Source: JAUVUV01 sp964548275
GTDB taxonomy: Bacteria; Gemmatimonadota; Glassbacteria; GWA2-58-10
DNA: 42,192 nucleotides
Direction of reading: 5' to 3'
Assembly (NCBI GenBank): GCA_964548275.1
Contig: CAZJQI010000037.1
Coordinates: 1 to 42,192 of the forward strand
The first letter of the stretch is position 1. The number at the start of each line of letters is the position of its first letter. Made by a program: the position numbers and the translations under genes. A model generated the notes under the pieces. That model searched no databases. It was not told the DNA's origin and saw nothing but the letters and a program-made list of their open reading frames with translations. Shown piece by piece: positions 8,303 to 14,932 of the stretch.

Positions 8303-8650
8303 ACGAAACTTAATTTGACAGTAAAGATTTAGCTTACAATATGAGCAGGTGCTGGATGGATCGGATTTATCTGGGATTTGATCCGGCATTTTTGACCTTC
8401 CATCCAAAAACGAATCCAAAAATATCAAAAGAGAACGATGGTGTAAGACTAAATGCAAAGACAACAAGGAAAATATCCCACAGGAATATCCTAAATACCG
8501 CGAGACCTTAGGGATCTGACACAATCTTGTTCAAGGTAGGGGTGATATACCACCACTGGATAGATCGGGCGAGATAAATAGACAAACAGGTGAGATATTG
8601 GGGGCAGGTCACCGCTGAATCGTTTACGCTATATACCCGGAGGATAAATA
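8303..8650. other. Gene-free gap with one inverted copy of a repeat core
   Basis: A 56-codon plus ORF (8341-8511) is open here but has no ribosome site and no recognisable content. At 8600-8613 the sequence GGGGGCAGGTCACC is the reverse complement of the TGACCTGCCCCC core found three times downstream. Nothing else is seen. Confidence 0.5.
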
Positions 8651-9781
8651 GTGATTCGAATTGTAATTGTTTTATTCGTGCTTTTGCCGTTTATGACGCT
8701 TATTGCCTGCGAAACATCATCCAAGCCATCAGAAATAACAGAGTTGCGTGGGATCTACCTGGAACTGCACGGTAATGTGAAGTTCGGCGCATATCCACTG
8801 GTGTCCGACGGCGACTGGCGGAAGCTATTCTGCAGCCTGAGACAACTCGGACTCAATGCCGTGTTTCCTAACGTAGTTAGTCCCTCAGGGGCAATCTATC
8901 CCTCGCAAGTCGTGCCGCCTAAACCGGCATCAGCCCTAATGGGTTTTAAAGACCTGTTAGCCGAGCTGGTGGCTGCCGCTCACGATGAGGGTTTGGAAAT
9001 TCATCCGTGGACTATCGAGTGGTACCATGCGCCAGAAGATATCGATCAAGACAGGCTGGTGCACGACTCCGATGGAAACACCCATAACACGCTTTGCCCT
9101 TCGCTTGAAGCTAACCGCGAACTGATGCGCCAAATGTTGCTGGAACTGGTGAGAAATTATGACCTCGACGGCATCCAGTACGACTACATGCGACTGCCTG
9201 GTTCCAAATATTGCTACTGCCCAAATTGCCGGGCAGGATTTGAAAAAACTATCGGTCGCACAGTGGATGAATGGCCTGCTGACGTGCTTGCTGGAGGCAA
9301 GCTGGAAGGAAGGTATACCGAATATCTCGAAGGAAATCTGACTTCTTTTATTCGGGAAATGTACTTCCGGATAAAGCAAATCAAGCCCAGTATTGTTATC
9401 TCGGCTGCTGTCTGGTGCCACGACAGCCTGCCCCGCCATCCTGGAGTTCGCCAAAACTGGGGAATGTGGGTGGAAAACGGCTGGCTTGATTTTATTGCTC
9501 CTATGAACTATGGAAACAAGTGGGTCGTTGATCATTTCGAGGTCTATGCCCGCAATGAGGCCAAACACGTGATTGGGAAAATGCCGCTCGTGTTCGGCCT
9601 GGGCGCGTACCTCGATACCCCGGAAAGCCAGGTAGAGGACGTGAGACTAAGCCGTGAACTCGGCGGCGACGGTTTTATTATATACACCCTGACCGAAAAA
9701 ATATTTAACAGCCATCTTCCCGCGCTGAGCCGGGAGGTCTGGTCTACACCAGCCAGGGTACCAGCTTTCGGAAGGAGATAA
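8651..9781 (+). CDS. Lipoprotein with family 10-like glycosyl hydrolase domain (DUF187/GHL10)
   Basis: This 376-residue protein has a signal peptide ending in the lipobox LIAC (C20), so it should be anchored to the membrane. From about residue 33 it follows the GHL10/DUF187 TIM-barrel pattern: RGIYLELHGN near the N-terminus, LGLNAVFPNV, GLEIHPWTIEWYH (about 115-127), DGIQYDYMRLPG (about 175) and IAPMNYG. A short CYCPNC pair near residue 190 may be structural. Relatives act on polysaccharides or peptidoglycan-like glycans; the substrate is unknown. The start is a GTG, chosen because GGAGGATAAATA lies directly upstream and it yields the full signal peptide. Confidence 0.8.
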   Translation: MIRIVIVLFVLLPFMTLIACETSSKPSEITELRGIYLELHGNVKFGAYPLVSDGDWRKLFCSLRQLGLNAVFPNVVSPSGAIYPSQVVPPKPASALMGFKDLLAELVAAAHDEGLEIHPWTIEWYHAPEDIDQDRLVHDSDGNTHNTLCPSLEANRELMRQMLLELVRNYDLDGIQYDYMRLPGSKYCYCPNCRAGFEKTIGRTVDEWPADVLAGGKLEGRYTEYLEGNLTSFIREMYFRIKQIKPSIVISAAVWCHDSLPRHPGVRQNWGMWVENGWLDFIAPMNYGNKWVVDHFEVYARNEAKHVIGKMPLVFGLGAYLDTPESQVEDVRLSRELGGDGFIIYTLTEKIFNSHLPALSREVWSTPARVPAFGRR

Positions 9782-9782
9782 G

Positions 9783-9806
9783 TCATACCCCCCGAAAACG
9801 AGTCCA
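9783..9806 (+). repeat. Interspersed repeat, copy A (core CCCCCCGAAAACGA)
   Basis: The copy lies just after the stop of the glycosyl-hydrolase gene. It shares CCCCCCGAAAACGA plus TCC with copies at 10492 and 11254, all in the same orientation. This copy has lost the TGACCTG start of the motif. Confidence 0.65.
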
Positions 9807-9928
9807 CAAAATTTCATTTTGTCATAATTTGTGGTGCCGTTCTTGGCGGCAGGTCAGCGGCAGAGGGCTCAAATCCACCACTTTCGCTTGCAATTTACAG
9901 TGGCTCGTAATAGAAATGAGAGGTGATG

Positions 9929-10390
9929 ATGAGTTCTTTAGAAAAAACATATATAAAAGGAGATATAATTATCAAAGAAGGAGGTTCTTCGGATTCTTTT
10001 TATATCATCAGGGAAGGTTCGGTGGAGGTGATCAAGCGGAAAGGAGGCCGAGAGGTACAGCTTGCTATATACAGTCCAGGCGATTTTTTTGGAGAGGTGA
10101 GTTTATTAGACCCGGAGTACAGTATGCATAGCGCAACTATCCGCGCCTTGGAAAAGACAAGAGTTACTATCATGAACAAGGAAGACTTTGAAAAATACAT
10201 AGGACGGTTGACACCGGGTGTAAAAAACCTTTTACGAAAAATGGCCATTTATATCCGCGAAACCAGCCAGAGGGTTAATTCCGACCAGGAAAGCACAGAC
10301 AAGGCCAGCCCAGATCAGTCAGAAGATCAGAAAAGCACACTTCCGGAGCCATCTTCCTCAGATGATCCGCCAAAAGAGGAGCCCTCCTAA
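9929..10390 (+). CDS. Cyclic-nucleotide-binding domain protein without DNA-binding domain
   Basis: This protein of 153 residues is one cNMP-binding (CRP-like) beta-roll: GDIIIKEGGSSDSFYIIREGSVEV, then the phosphate-binding-cassette region PGDFFGEVSLLD (about residues 54-65). The usual Arg of the cassette is not evident after the GEVSLLD segment (EYSMHSATI). It may therefore not bind cAMP in the classic way. A short helical part follows, then a disordered Ser/Pro/Glu-rich tail. No helix-turn-helix is present, so it is a sensor or adaptor, not a CRP transcription factor. I set the start at 9929 because AGAGG lies 5 bases upstream; GTG 9923 and ATG 9926 are in frame too. Copies of one interspersed repeat flank it. 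Confidence 0.82.
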   Translation: MSSLEKTYIKGDIIIKEGGSSDSFYIIREGSVEVIKRKGGREVQLAIYSPGDFFGEVSLLDPEYSMHSATIRALEKTRVTIMNKEDFEKYIGRLTPGVKNLLRKMAIYIRETSQRVNSDQESTDKASPDQSEDQKSTLPEPSSSDDPPKEEPS

Positions 10391-10438
10391 ACATTTAAGT
10401 ATGATGGAATTATTATCTACGTAACGGGAAGAATAAGA

Positions 10439-10555
10439 ATGAATGAAGAAGCAAAAAAGGCAACTGAAGACAAAAATGATGGTGGTAAAAATGACCTGCC
10501 CCCCGAAAACGAATCCATGAGACCTTCTCCCATAACTAGCGGTAAAAAGTGTTGA
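10439..10555 (+). CDS. Possible 38-residue ORF reading through repeat copy B
   Basis: ATG 10439 to TGA 10553-10555 encodes a hydrophilic, Lys/Glu/Asn-rich peptide. The repeat copy B at 10492-10517 is read in frame inside it. Its stop lies 3 bases before the ATG of the next gene, so translational coupling is possible. The ribosome site is weak and no family is recognised; it may be a chance frame. Confidence 0.25.
   Translation: MNEEAKKATEDKNDGGKNDLPPENESMRPSPITSGKKC
10492..10517 (+). repeat. Interspersed repeat, copy B (TGACCTGCCCCCCGAAAACG)
   Basis: This is the most complete copy, with TGACCTG, then the C-run, then GAAAACGAATCC. Compared with copy C (11254) only a few bases differ. It lies between the cyclic-nucleotide-binding gene and the concanavalin-like gene. 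Its look is that of a solitary IS end. Confidence 0.7.
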
Positions 10556-10558
10556 GGA

Positions 10559-11239
10559 ATGAAAAAAATGAACCGATCAATGCCCTTTCTCGTTTTGCTG
10601 TTTACAGCTTTAATGTGTCTACTGGTAAAAGCATCAGATGCCGAATTGAAGGGTGCACTGATGTTTGAGGCTGACTTTGAAGACGGTAGTCTTGACGAAT
10701 GGCAGGCCACTGATCCATCGGCTTGGAGAATCGAAGAGGAACCGGATGGCGGAAAAGTTCTCGCACTATTTGGGGAAAGTAATTATCAGCCGGAAGTCCG
10801 TTCACCTTTCAATATCAATCTCATAAAAGGGATAGAAATCGGAAGCTTCGTACTGGAATTGAAACTTAAGTCCACAACCGAAGATTATAACCACCGCGAT
10901 CTCTGCCTTTTTTTCGGGTATCAAGACCCGTCTCATTTTTACTATGTCCACCTTGGGAAGACAGCCGATCCTCATGCAAACTCGATTTTTATTGTTGACG
11001 GAGAACCAAGAGTATCAATTGCCACAACCCGTAGTGATGGAACTGACTGGGATGAGAAGTGGCACCGTGTGAGACTAGTGCGCGATTTGGAGAAAGGTAC
11101 GATTGAGGTTTATTTCGATGACATGAACCAACCGATAATGACTGCGAAACATGATCGATTCGCCAGCGGTAGAATTGGGGTAGGCTCATTCGATGACACC
11201 GGGCAATTTGACGATATCCGATTGTGGACTAAAAAGTGA
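10559..11239 (+). CDS. Exported concanavalin-like (LamG / DUF1080-type) jelly-roll protein
   Basis: The 226-residue protein has a signal peptide (residues 1-28, cut near SDA). It is followed by one jelly-roll domain of the concanavalin A-like lectin/glucanase class. Features are the opening FEADFEDGSLDEWQ, the strands WRIEEEPDGGKVLAL and FVLELKLKS, FGYQDPSHFYYVHL in the middle and GRIGVGSFDDTGQFDDIRLW at the end. This order fits DUF1080-like (3-keto-glucoside hydrolase fold) or LamG domains that bind or cleave glycans. No catalytic pair can be assigned. GAGGA precedes the ATG. It fits the other exported carbohydrate-active genes nearby, and repeat copies B and C flank it. Confidence 0.72.
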   Translation: MKKMNRSMPFLVLLFTALMCLLVKASDAELKGALMFEADFEDGSLDEWQATDPSAWRIEEEPDGGKVLALFGESNYQPEVRSPFNINLIKGIEIGSFVLELKLKSTTEDYNHRDLCLFFGYQDPSHFYYVHLGKTADPHANSIFIVDGEPRVSIATTRSDGTDWDEKWHRVRLVRDLEKGTIEVYFDDMNQPIMTAKHDRFASGRIGVGSFDDTGQFDDIRLWTKK

Positions 11240-11253
11240 CTTGTTCTTACTTG

Positions 11254-11278
11254 TGACCTGCCCCTCGAAAACGATTCC
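11254..11278 (+). repeat. Interspersed repeat, copy C
   Basis: TGACCTGCCCCTCGAAAACG and the following ATTCC match copy B with few changes. It lies 15 bases after the concanavalin-like gene. Copies A, B and C are spaced about 710 and 760 bases apart with one substantial gene between each pair. Confidence 0.68.
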
Positions 11279-11459
11279 GGAAATTATGAGAGAGAGCCAT
11301 TGAATCTATGGCTTATGACTCAAATATGAAGTGCTCGCGAAAGCCGCTGGATGTTGGATAAATTTCAGTGTTTCTCCAAATAAGGAAAAAGACCAAATGC
11401 GGGTTTTTTTGCCTTCCAGGTTGGAAATACGGTTTGAATTTTGATTCAAATCAAAAAGA

Positions 11460-11495
11460 AAAGGGCCTGCCGTTCCCGGCAAACCCTTTATTTTT
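11460..11495. terminator. Terminator hairpin behind the tRNA-Pro 3' fragment
   Basis: AAAGGG (11460-11465) pairs with CCCTTT (11484-11489), and GCCG (11469-11472) pairs with CGGC (11477-11480) inside. On the minus strand it lies directly after the CCA end of the tRNA fragment and is followed by CTTTTTG; on the plus strand ATTTTT follows. Confidence 0.7.
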
Positions 11496-11497
11496 AA

Positions 11498-11546
11498 TGG
11501 TCGGGGCGGGGAGATTCGAACTCCCGACCTCCTGCTCCCAAAGCAG
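11498..11546 (-). pseudogene. 3' half of a tRNA-Pro(TGG), 5' half missing
   Basis: Read on the minus strand it holds half of the anticodon arm with loop TTTGGGA, the variable loop, a complete T-arm (GGGAG / TTCGAAT / CTCCC), the 3' acceptor strand CGCCCCG and ACCA. Upstream of the anticodon stem the D-arm and 5' acceptor strand are absent. Outside the T-stem it matches the intact tRNA-Pro at 30451. The T-stem differs by paired changes, so it derives from another functional tRNA-Pro gene. A 3' tRNA half with its terminator is the usual footprint of integration into a tRNA gene. Confidence 0.8.
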
Positions 11547-11572
11547 TCCAGGCACAATTGTGGAAAGTCTCG

Positions 11573-11592
11573 TAACTCCTTATAATTCAACC
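11573..11592. repeat. 20-bp direct repeat, copy 1 (second copy 11812-11831)
   Basis: TAACTCCTTATAATTCAACC at 11573-11592 recurs at 11812-11831 with one mismatch, 239 bases away. Both copies lie in the gene-free stretch 11240-12058, beside the tRNA fragment. On the minus strand the repeat reads like a leader with AAGGAG, but no ORF follows. The stretch also has the terminator, the tRNA fragment and the repeat at 11910; I see no gene in it. Confidence 0.6.
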
Positions 11593-11909
11593 TAAAAGCG
11601 TATGGATGCTGCATCTACCGTCTTTTGGGCGATTGTCACCAATCAACACGAATAAGCACCAATCACCACCAATGCTTCCACAAATAGACACAACCTGTCA
11701 ATGGTGTCATTCGTGACAATTAGATTTAAAGTTGAATTTTCTAACTCCTTTTGAAAGATTATCACGACAGGGGAGGCCCCCTGCTTGTAAGGCGTATTTG
11801 CACAAAACATCTAACTTCTTATAATTCAACCATGTCCGTATAACCACCTGCCAAACCAATATATAAAATATGCAAGATATTCAAAATATACAAAATATTA
11901 AAGATATTC

Positions 11910-11962
11910 ATCGAAAAAATGGTCACAAACCGTCGAAAAAGTAGTCACCAGCTGAGAATGAC
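11910..11962 (+). repeat. IS-end-like repeat pair, left copy
   Basis: It holds two imperfect 20-bp units in tandem, ATCGAAAAAATGGTCACAAA and CGTCGAAAAAGTAGTCACCA, followed by GCTGAGAATGA. The same arrangement recurs at 29996-30050. Multiple short tandem units at one end are typical of IS21-type element ends, but no transposase is present here. Confidence 0.6.
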
Positions 11963-12058
11963 AATCAAATAGCGGATCGAATCAACCGGGCTCTTTAAGA
12001 TTACAGCTCTTCCCAATTATCAAACATTCTCCAATGATTTACGGGCTCTTTTCGAAGA

Positions 12059-12379
12059 TTAGTCACTATATTCCAAAAATTCAACAGGAGCACCGTTATC
12101 TACAATAAAGGCTACCAAGATTCCCACCGAAGGACTGTTTGGCTCAATCAAGATTTCCTTCCCGATAAGTTCAGCAGCGAGGTCATCGACTTTGAATGCA
12201 ACGTGAGGAACAGTCTTAACCAATTCTGGTAAAGGGCTATCAGGCTCAAATCTCATCCATTCAATACTATAAGGGCTGGTATCGTATCCGGAAACATGAA
12301 CTCTGAATTTCTCGAGATAGGTCTCGTTTTCTCGTATTACAGTTGTTGGTATTCCCAAATGATGATATTCTCGCGTCAT
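12059..12379 (-). CDS. Small VOC (glyoxalase-fold) protein
   Basis: The 106-residue protein looks like a single vicinal-oxygen-chelate domain: REYHHLGIPT at the N-terminus, then VPHVAFKVDDLAAEL in the middle (about 60-74) and APVEFLEYSD at the C-terminus. The spacing fits the two beta-alpha-beta-beta-beta units of the family. Possible metal ligands are H6 or H7, H61 and the C-terminal Glu. The reaction cannot be told. GAGGGA precedes the ATG. It is the last gene of the minus-strand run of hydrolase genes, 158 bases after the lysA-like stop, so it may have its own promoter. Confidence 0.72.
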   Translation of the reverse strand: MTREYHHLGIPTTVIRENETYLEKFRVHVSGYDTSPYSIEWMRFEPDSPLPELVKTVPHVAFKVDDLAAELIGKEILIEPNSPSVGILVAFIVDNGAPVEFLEYSD

Positions 12380-12417
12380 TCTTCCCTCAATAGAGATTAT
12401 GCAATATTTGAAAAATT

Positions 12418-12432
12418 GACATGCGACATGTC
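12418..12432. promoter_or_regulatory. 15-bp dyad upstream of the VOC gene
   Basis: GACATG and CATGTC are exact inverted repeats around CGA, about 40 bases upstream of the VOC start codon. The place suits a repressor or activator site. The regulator is unknown and chance is possible. Confidence 0.35.
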
Positions 12433-12537
12433 CGCTTTCCTCAACTCAAACCTTTCTGTGTAATTCATTTAACGCAGAGATGACCAACGTGGAATCAGCC
12501 ACCTTCATAGATTTGTTAAGTGATAATTTGATCATAC

Positions 12538-13803
12538 CTAAACTCTGAAATCATCCAGTTGACTCAGGTCCAGTGTTGCAAAGTAATTCTCGACTGTTTC
12601 CACTTTTCGAATTTCAACGACTTCACCGTTTTCCCGAAGCAACAACTCGGATGAACGCAGTTTTCCGTTGTAGTTGAACCCCATAGAATGCCCGTGTGCA
12701 CCTGTATCATGGATTACTAGAAGGTCGCCTATTTCAATTTCCGGTAATAATCTGTCCACAGCGAACCTGTCTCTCGATTCGCAAAGGGATCCGGTTACGT
12801 CGTAAACATGATCATGCCTGCTATTTTCTTTGCCGGCTACAGTGATGTGATGATATGCACCATACATACCCGGCCTCATCAAGTTCGCCATGCTTGCATC
12901 CAGACCAATGTGTACTTTGTAAATTTCTTTTATATGAAGCACTCTTGAAACCAGGTAGCCATATGGGCCCGTGATAGCTCTCCCGCATTCCATATAGATA
13001 GCCAGGGGGGCCAGTCCGTTAGGGACGACCTTGGCATTGTAACAATCTCTTATTCGTTCACTGACATATTCAAGATCGACTTTCTTTTCCTGCTCTTTTT
13101 GTGGAATCCCTATCCCCCCGCTGATATTTACAAATTTCAAGTTGATGCCCAGCTTCATTTTAATTTCGATGGCCAGATCAAACAGCATATCCGCTGTGTT
13201 GACAAAATAGTCAGGGTCTAGCTCATTCGATGCAATAAAGGTGTGTACTCCAAACTTATCAGCTCCCTTCTCCTGTAACTCTAACAAGCCAGAGAATATC
13301 TGCTCCCGTGTGAACCCGTATTTTGCGTTTTCAGGATTTCCCATGACGAAGCTTCCCTCTCTGAGCTTTCCCGGGTTATAGCGGATGGAAACAGTCTCCG
13401 GAATACCACCGTTTTTTTCGAGAAACGGTATATGACTGATGTCGTCCAGGTTGATTGTAGCACCCAATTCACGTGCCTTAATGAATTCAATCGCTGGAGT
13501 ATCATTCGAGGAAAACATTATTTCACTTCCTCTTATCCCTGCTTCTTCCGACAGGATCAATTCCGGTAGAGAGCTGCAATCAGTTCCAAACCCTTCGCTT
13601 TTAAGTATTTTCAGGATGAATGGATTAGGAGTCGCTTTTACAGCGAAAAACTCTTTGAAGCCAATATTCCACTCAAACGCCTTCAGAAGATATTTTGCGT
13701 TTTCTCTGATGGCCCGTTCATCATAGATATGAAAAGGTGTTGGGTGCTTTGCAGCAACTTCTTCGAGTCTCTCTTTTGTGAATGGTAATAATCTTTCACG
13801 CAT
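12538..13803 (-). CDS. lysA: Diaminopimelate-decarboxylase-family PLP enzyme
   Basis: This 421-residue fold-type III PLP decarboxylase has the length of LysA, which converts meso-diaminopimelate to L-lysine. The PLP lysine lies in FFAVKATPNP (K54). The glycine-rich phosphate site is NISGGIG, and an ECGRAI motif follows near residue 274. SLCES (about 345) carries the cysteine that acts from the partner subunit, and GAHGHSMGFNYN (about 378-389) ends the active site. Usual LysA proteins have GAY in the last motif; here it is GAH. Its position inside a run of hydrolase genes, away from dap genes, leaves room for a related amino-acid decarboxylase role. Confidence 0.85.
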   Translation of the reverse strand: MRERLLPFTKERLEEVAAKHPTPFHIYDERAIRENAKYLLKAFEWNIGFKEFFAVKATPNPFILKILKSEGFGTDCSSLPELILSEEAGIRGSEIMFSSNDTPAIEFIKARELGATINLDDISHIPFLEKNGGIPETVSIRYNPGKLREGSFVMGNPENAKYGFTREQIFSGLLELQEKGADKFGVHTFIASNELDPDYFVNTADMLFDLAIEIKMKLGINLKFVNISGGIGIPQKEQEKKVDLEYVSERIRDCYNAKVVPNGLAPLAIYMECGRAITGPYGYLVSRVLHIKEIYKVHIGLDASMANLMRPGMYGAYHHITVAGKENSRHDHVYDVTGSLCESRDRFAVDRLLPEIEIGDLLVIHDTGAHGHSMGFNYNGKLRSSELLLRENGEVVEIRKVETVENYFATLDLSQLDDFRV

Positions 13804-13862
13804 TTCCGTCAGTTCCTTTTCCTCAGTTAATTATGCTCTGAAGATATACAGCTCCCCAGGCA

Positions 13863-14882
13863 TTATTCCAGCATGTCCAGCCGGAAGGAATGGATTTTGT
13901 CATACTTTGTACCCACTGCCAGTTGGATCTCACCTGTGCTCATTCCATATGTCACGGACCATGTGGTTTTCACTTTTTCATTATTCTTGGATACATCTTT
14001 CAGCAGAGACATCACCCCGCCCATATCCAGCACTCCACCCGTATCTTTCAGGACCTTGGACATGTGGTTGTAGCGATCACAGTATCCCGATATATCTTCC
14101 GCCGCTGTTTCGGAGATGATGAAATTGGTGGCCGCTTGCCACGGCTGCTCACTTCGCAGTACCTCCATCTCACCCTCAACATACTCCACCACAGCGGAAT
14201 TGCCCGTCCTGTCGGCCAGCAGGTAATGAAGGGGCAGGCTGCATGAAAAATCTATGTTGTGATCATCCATCAACTCCAGGGCCTCTTCCACGCTGCCGGC
14301 ATAATCGAGCACTTTGCGGATCACCGAAGCGCCGCCGATGGTTGTCTTCTCCGGGTTTCCCTCGTATAAGGCGCGATTGACTGCCATCATCCCGATAGAC
14401 ACTCCCGCTTCGTTCATTCCATCCAAAGGGATATGGGGAGTGAGGAGCAGTGCCAGGCGGTTCCGTATGCTGGGTTCTTTTGTAGTAAATCCCAGGAAAA
14501 AAATATCAGCTATGGACACAGAGGCATAACCGTCAGGAGGGTCCGTGAACAGCAGGAGCGTCGGGTCATCTCTCCAGTCCAGGTTACGTCCCAGGACAGG
14601 ATTACTCTCATCCCCAAGGCTGGCAAACACCGAGCATCCTAATTGCGGTGACTTGCCTTCAAGCCAGTAGCAGAGATGCAACCAGTAAGGGCTCTTCTCA
14701 TACCCCTTTTTCAGAAAACTGTCAAACCAGTAGCCACCGTGATAAGTTACAGAGTAGAGCGGATAGTCGTCCAGTTTCTCCAGGCTTAGAATCGTGCGAA
14801 CCGGATTGTGGAGAAAATAGCCCGGCACAATCAGCACAATGACCATCAAAGGAAGTACAATCTTGAGAAATTTCTGCTTCAT
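13863..14882 (-). CDS. Membrane-anchored C45 / choloylglycine-hydrolase-type Ntn hydrolase
   Basis: The 339-residue protein has an N-terminal membrane anchor (residues 8-24). Its core has the signature of linear-amide Ntn hydrolases (penicillin V acylase, bile-salt hydrolase, acyl-CoA:6-APA acyltransferase, acid ceramidase). C83 in LGCSVFA is the presumed catalytic cysteine, R99 lies in GRNLDW, and GMNEAGVSIGMMAVN and AATNFIIS follow. In the family the cysteine becomes N-terminal by self-cleavage, which would cut the preceding 82 residues including the anchor. AAGGAG lies 10 bases before the ATG. It sits 50 bases after the esterase gene and 59 before lysA, so the three are probably one transcript. 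The substrate (an N-acyl amide) is inferred. Confidence 0.82.
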   Translation of the reverse strand: MKQKFLKIVLPLMVIVLIVPGYFLHNPVRTILSLEKLDDYPLYSVTYHGGYWFDSFLKKGYEKSPYWLHLCYWLEGKSPQLGCSVFASLGDESNPVLGRNLDWRDDPTLLLFTDPPDGYASVSIADIFFLGFTTKEPSIRNRLALLLTPHIPLDGMNEAGVSIGMMAVNRALYEGNPEKTTIGGASVIRKVLDYAGSVEEALELMDDHNIDFSCSLPLHYLLADRTGNSAVVEYVEGEMEVLRSEQPWQAATNFIISETAAEDISGYCDRYNHMSKVLKDTGGVLDMGGVMSLLKDVSKNNEKVKTTWSVTYGMSTGEIQLAVGTKYDKIHSFRLDMLE

Positions 14883-14932
14883 GATATCAGAACTCCTTCG
14901 GAATTACTTAACCGGCATTGGATAATAAAGGT

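Noticed and set aside
8341..8511. 56-codon plus frame after the tandem esterase
   Set aside because: No ribosome site and no family features; kept only as part of the gap description.
8600..9806. Reading the inverted core at 8600 and copy A at 9783 as the two ends of one IS carrying the glycosyl-hydrolase gene
   Set aside because: The two copies point outward from the gene, not inward as transposon ends should, and the gene is not a transposase.
11306..11614. Frame over the terminator and tRNA-Pro fragment
   Set aside because: It is read through non-coding tRNA sequence and a hairpin, so it is not a gene.
11881..11960. Possible CRISPR-like short repeats
   Set aside because: There are only two imperfect adjacent units without unique spacers of regular length and no cas genes; IS-end-like repeats fit better.
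12538..13803. Idea that the LysA-like gene shows D-amino-acid or siderophore biosynthesis here
   Set aside because: All LysA motifs are present and no biosynthetic partner genes are nearby; only the unusual context speaks for another role.
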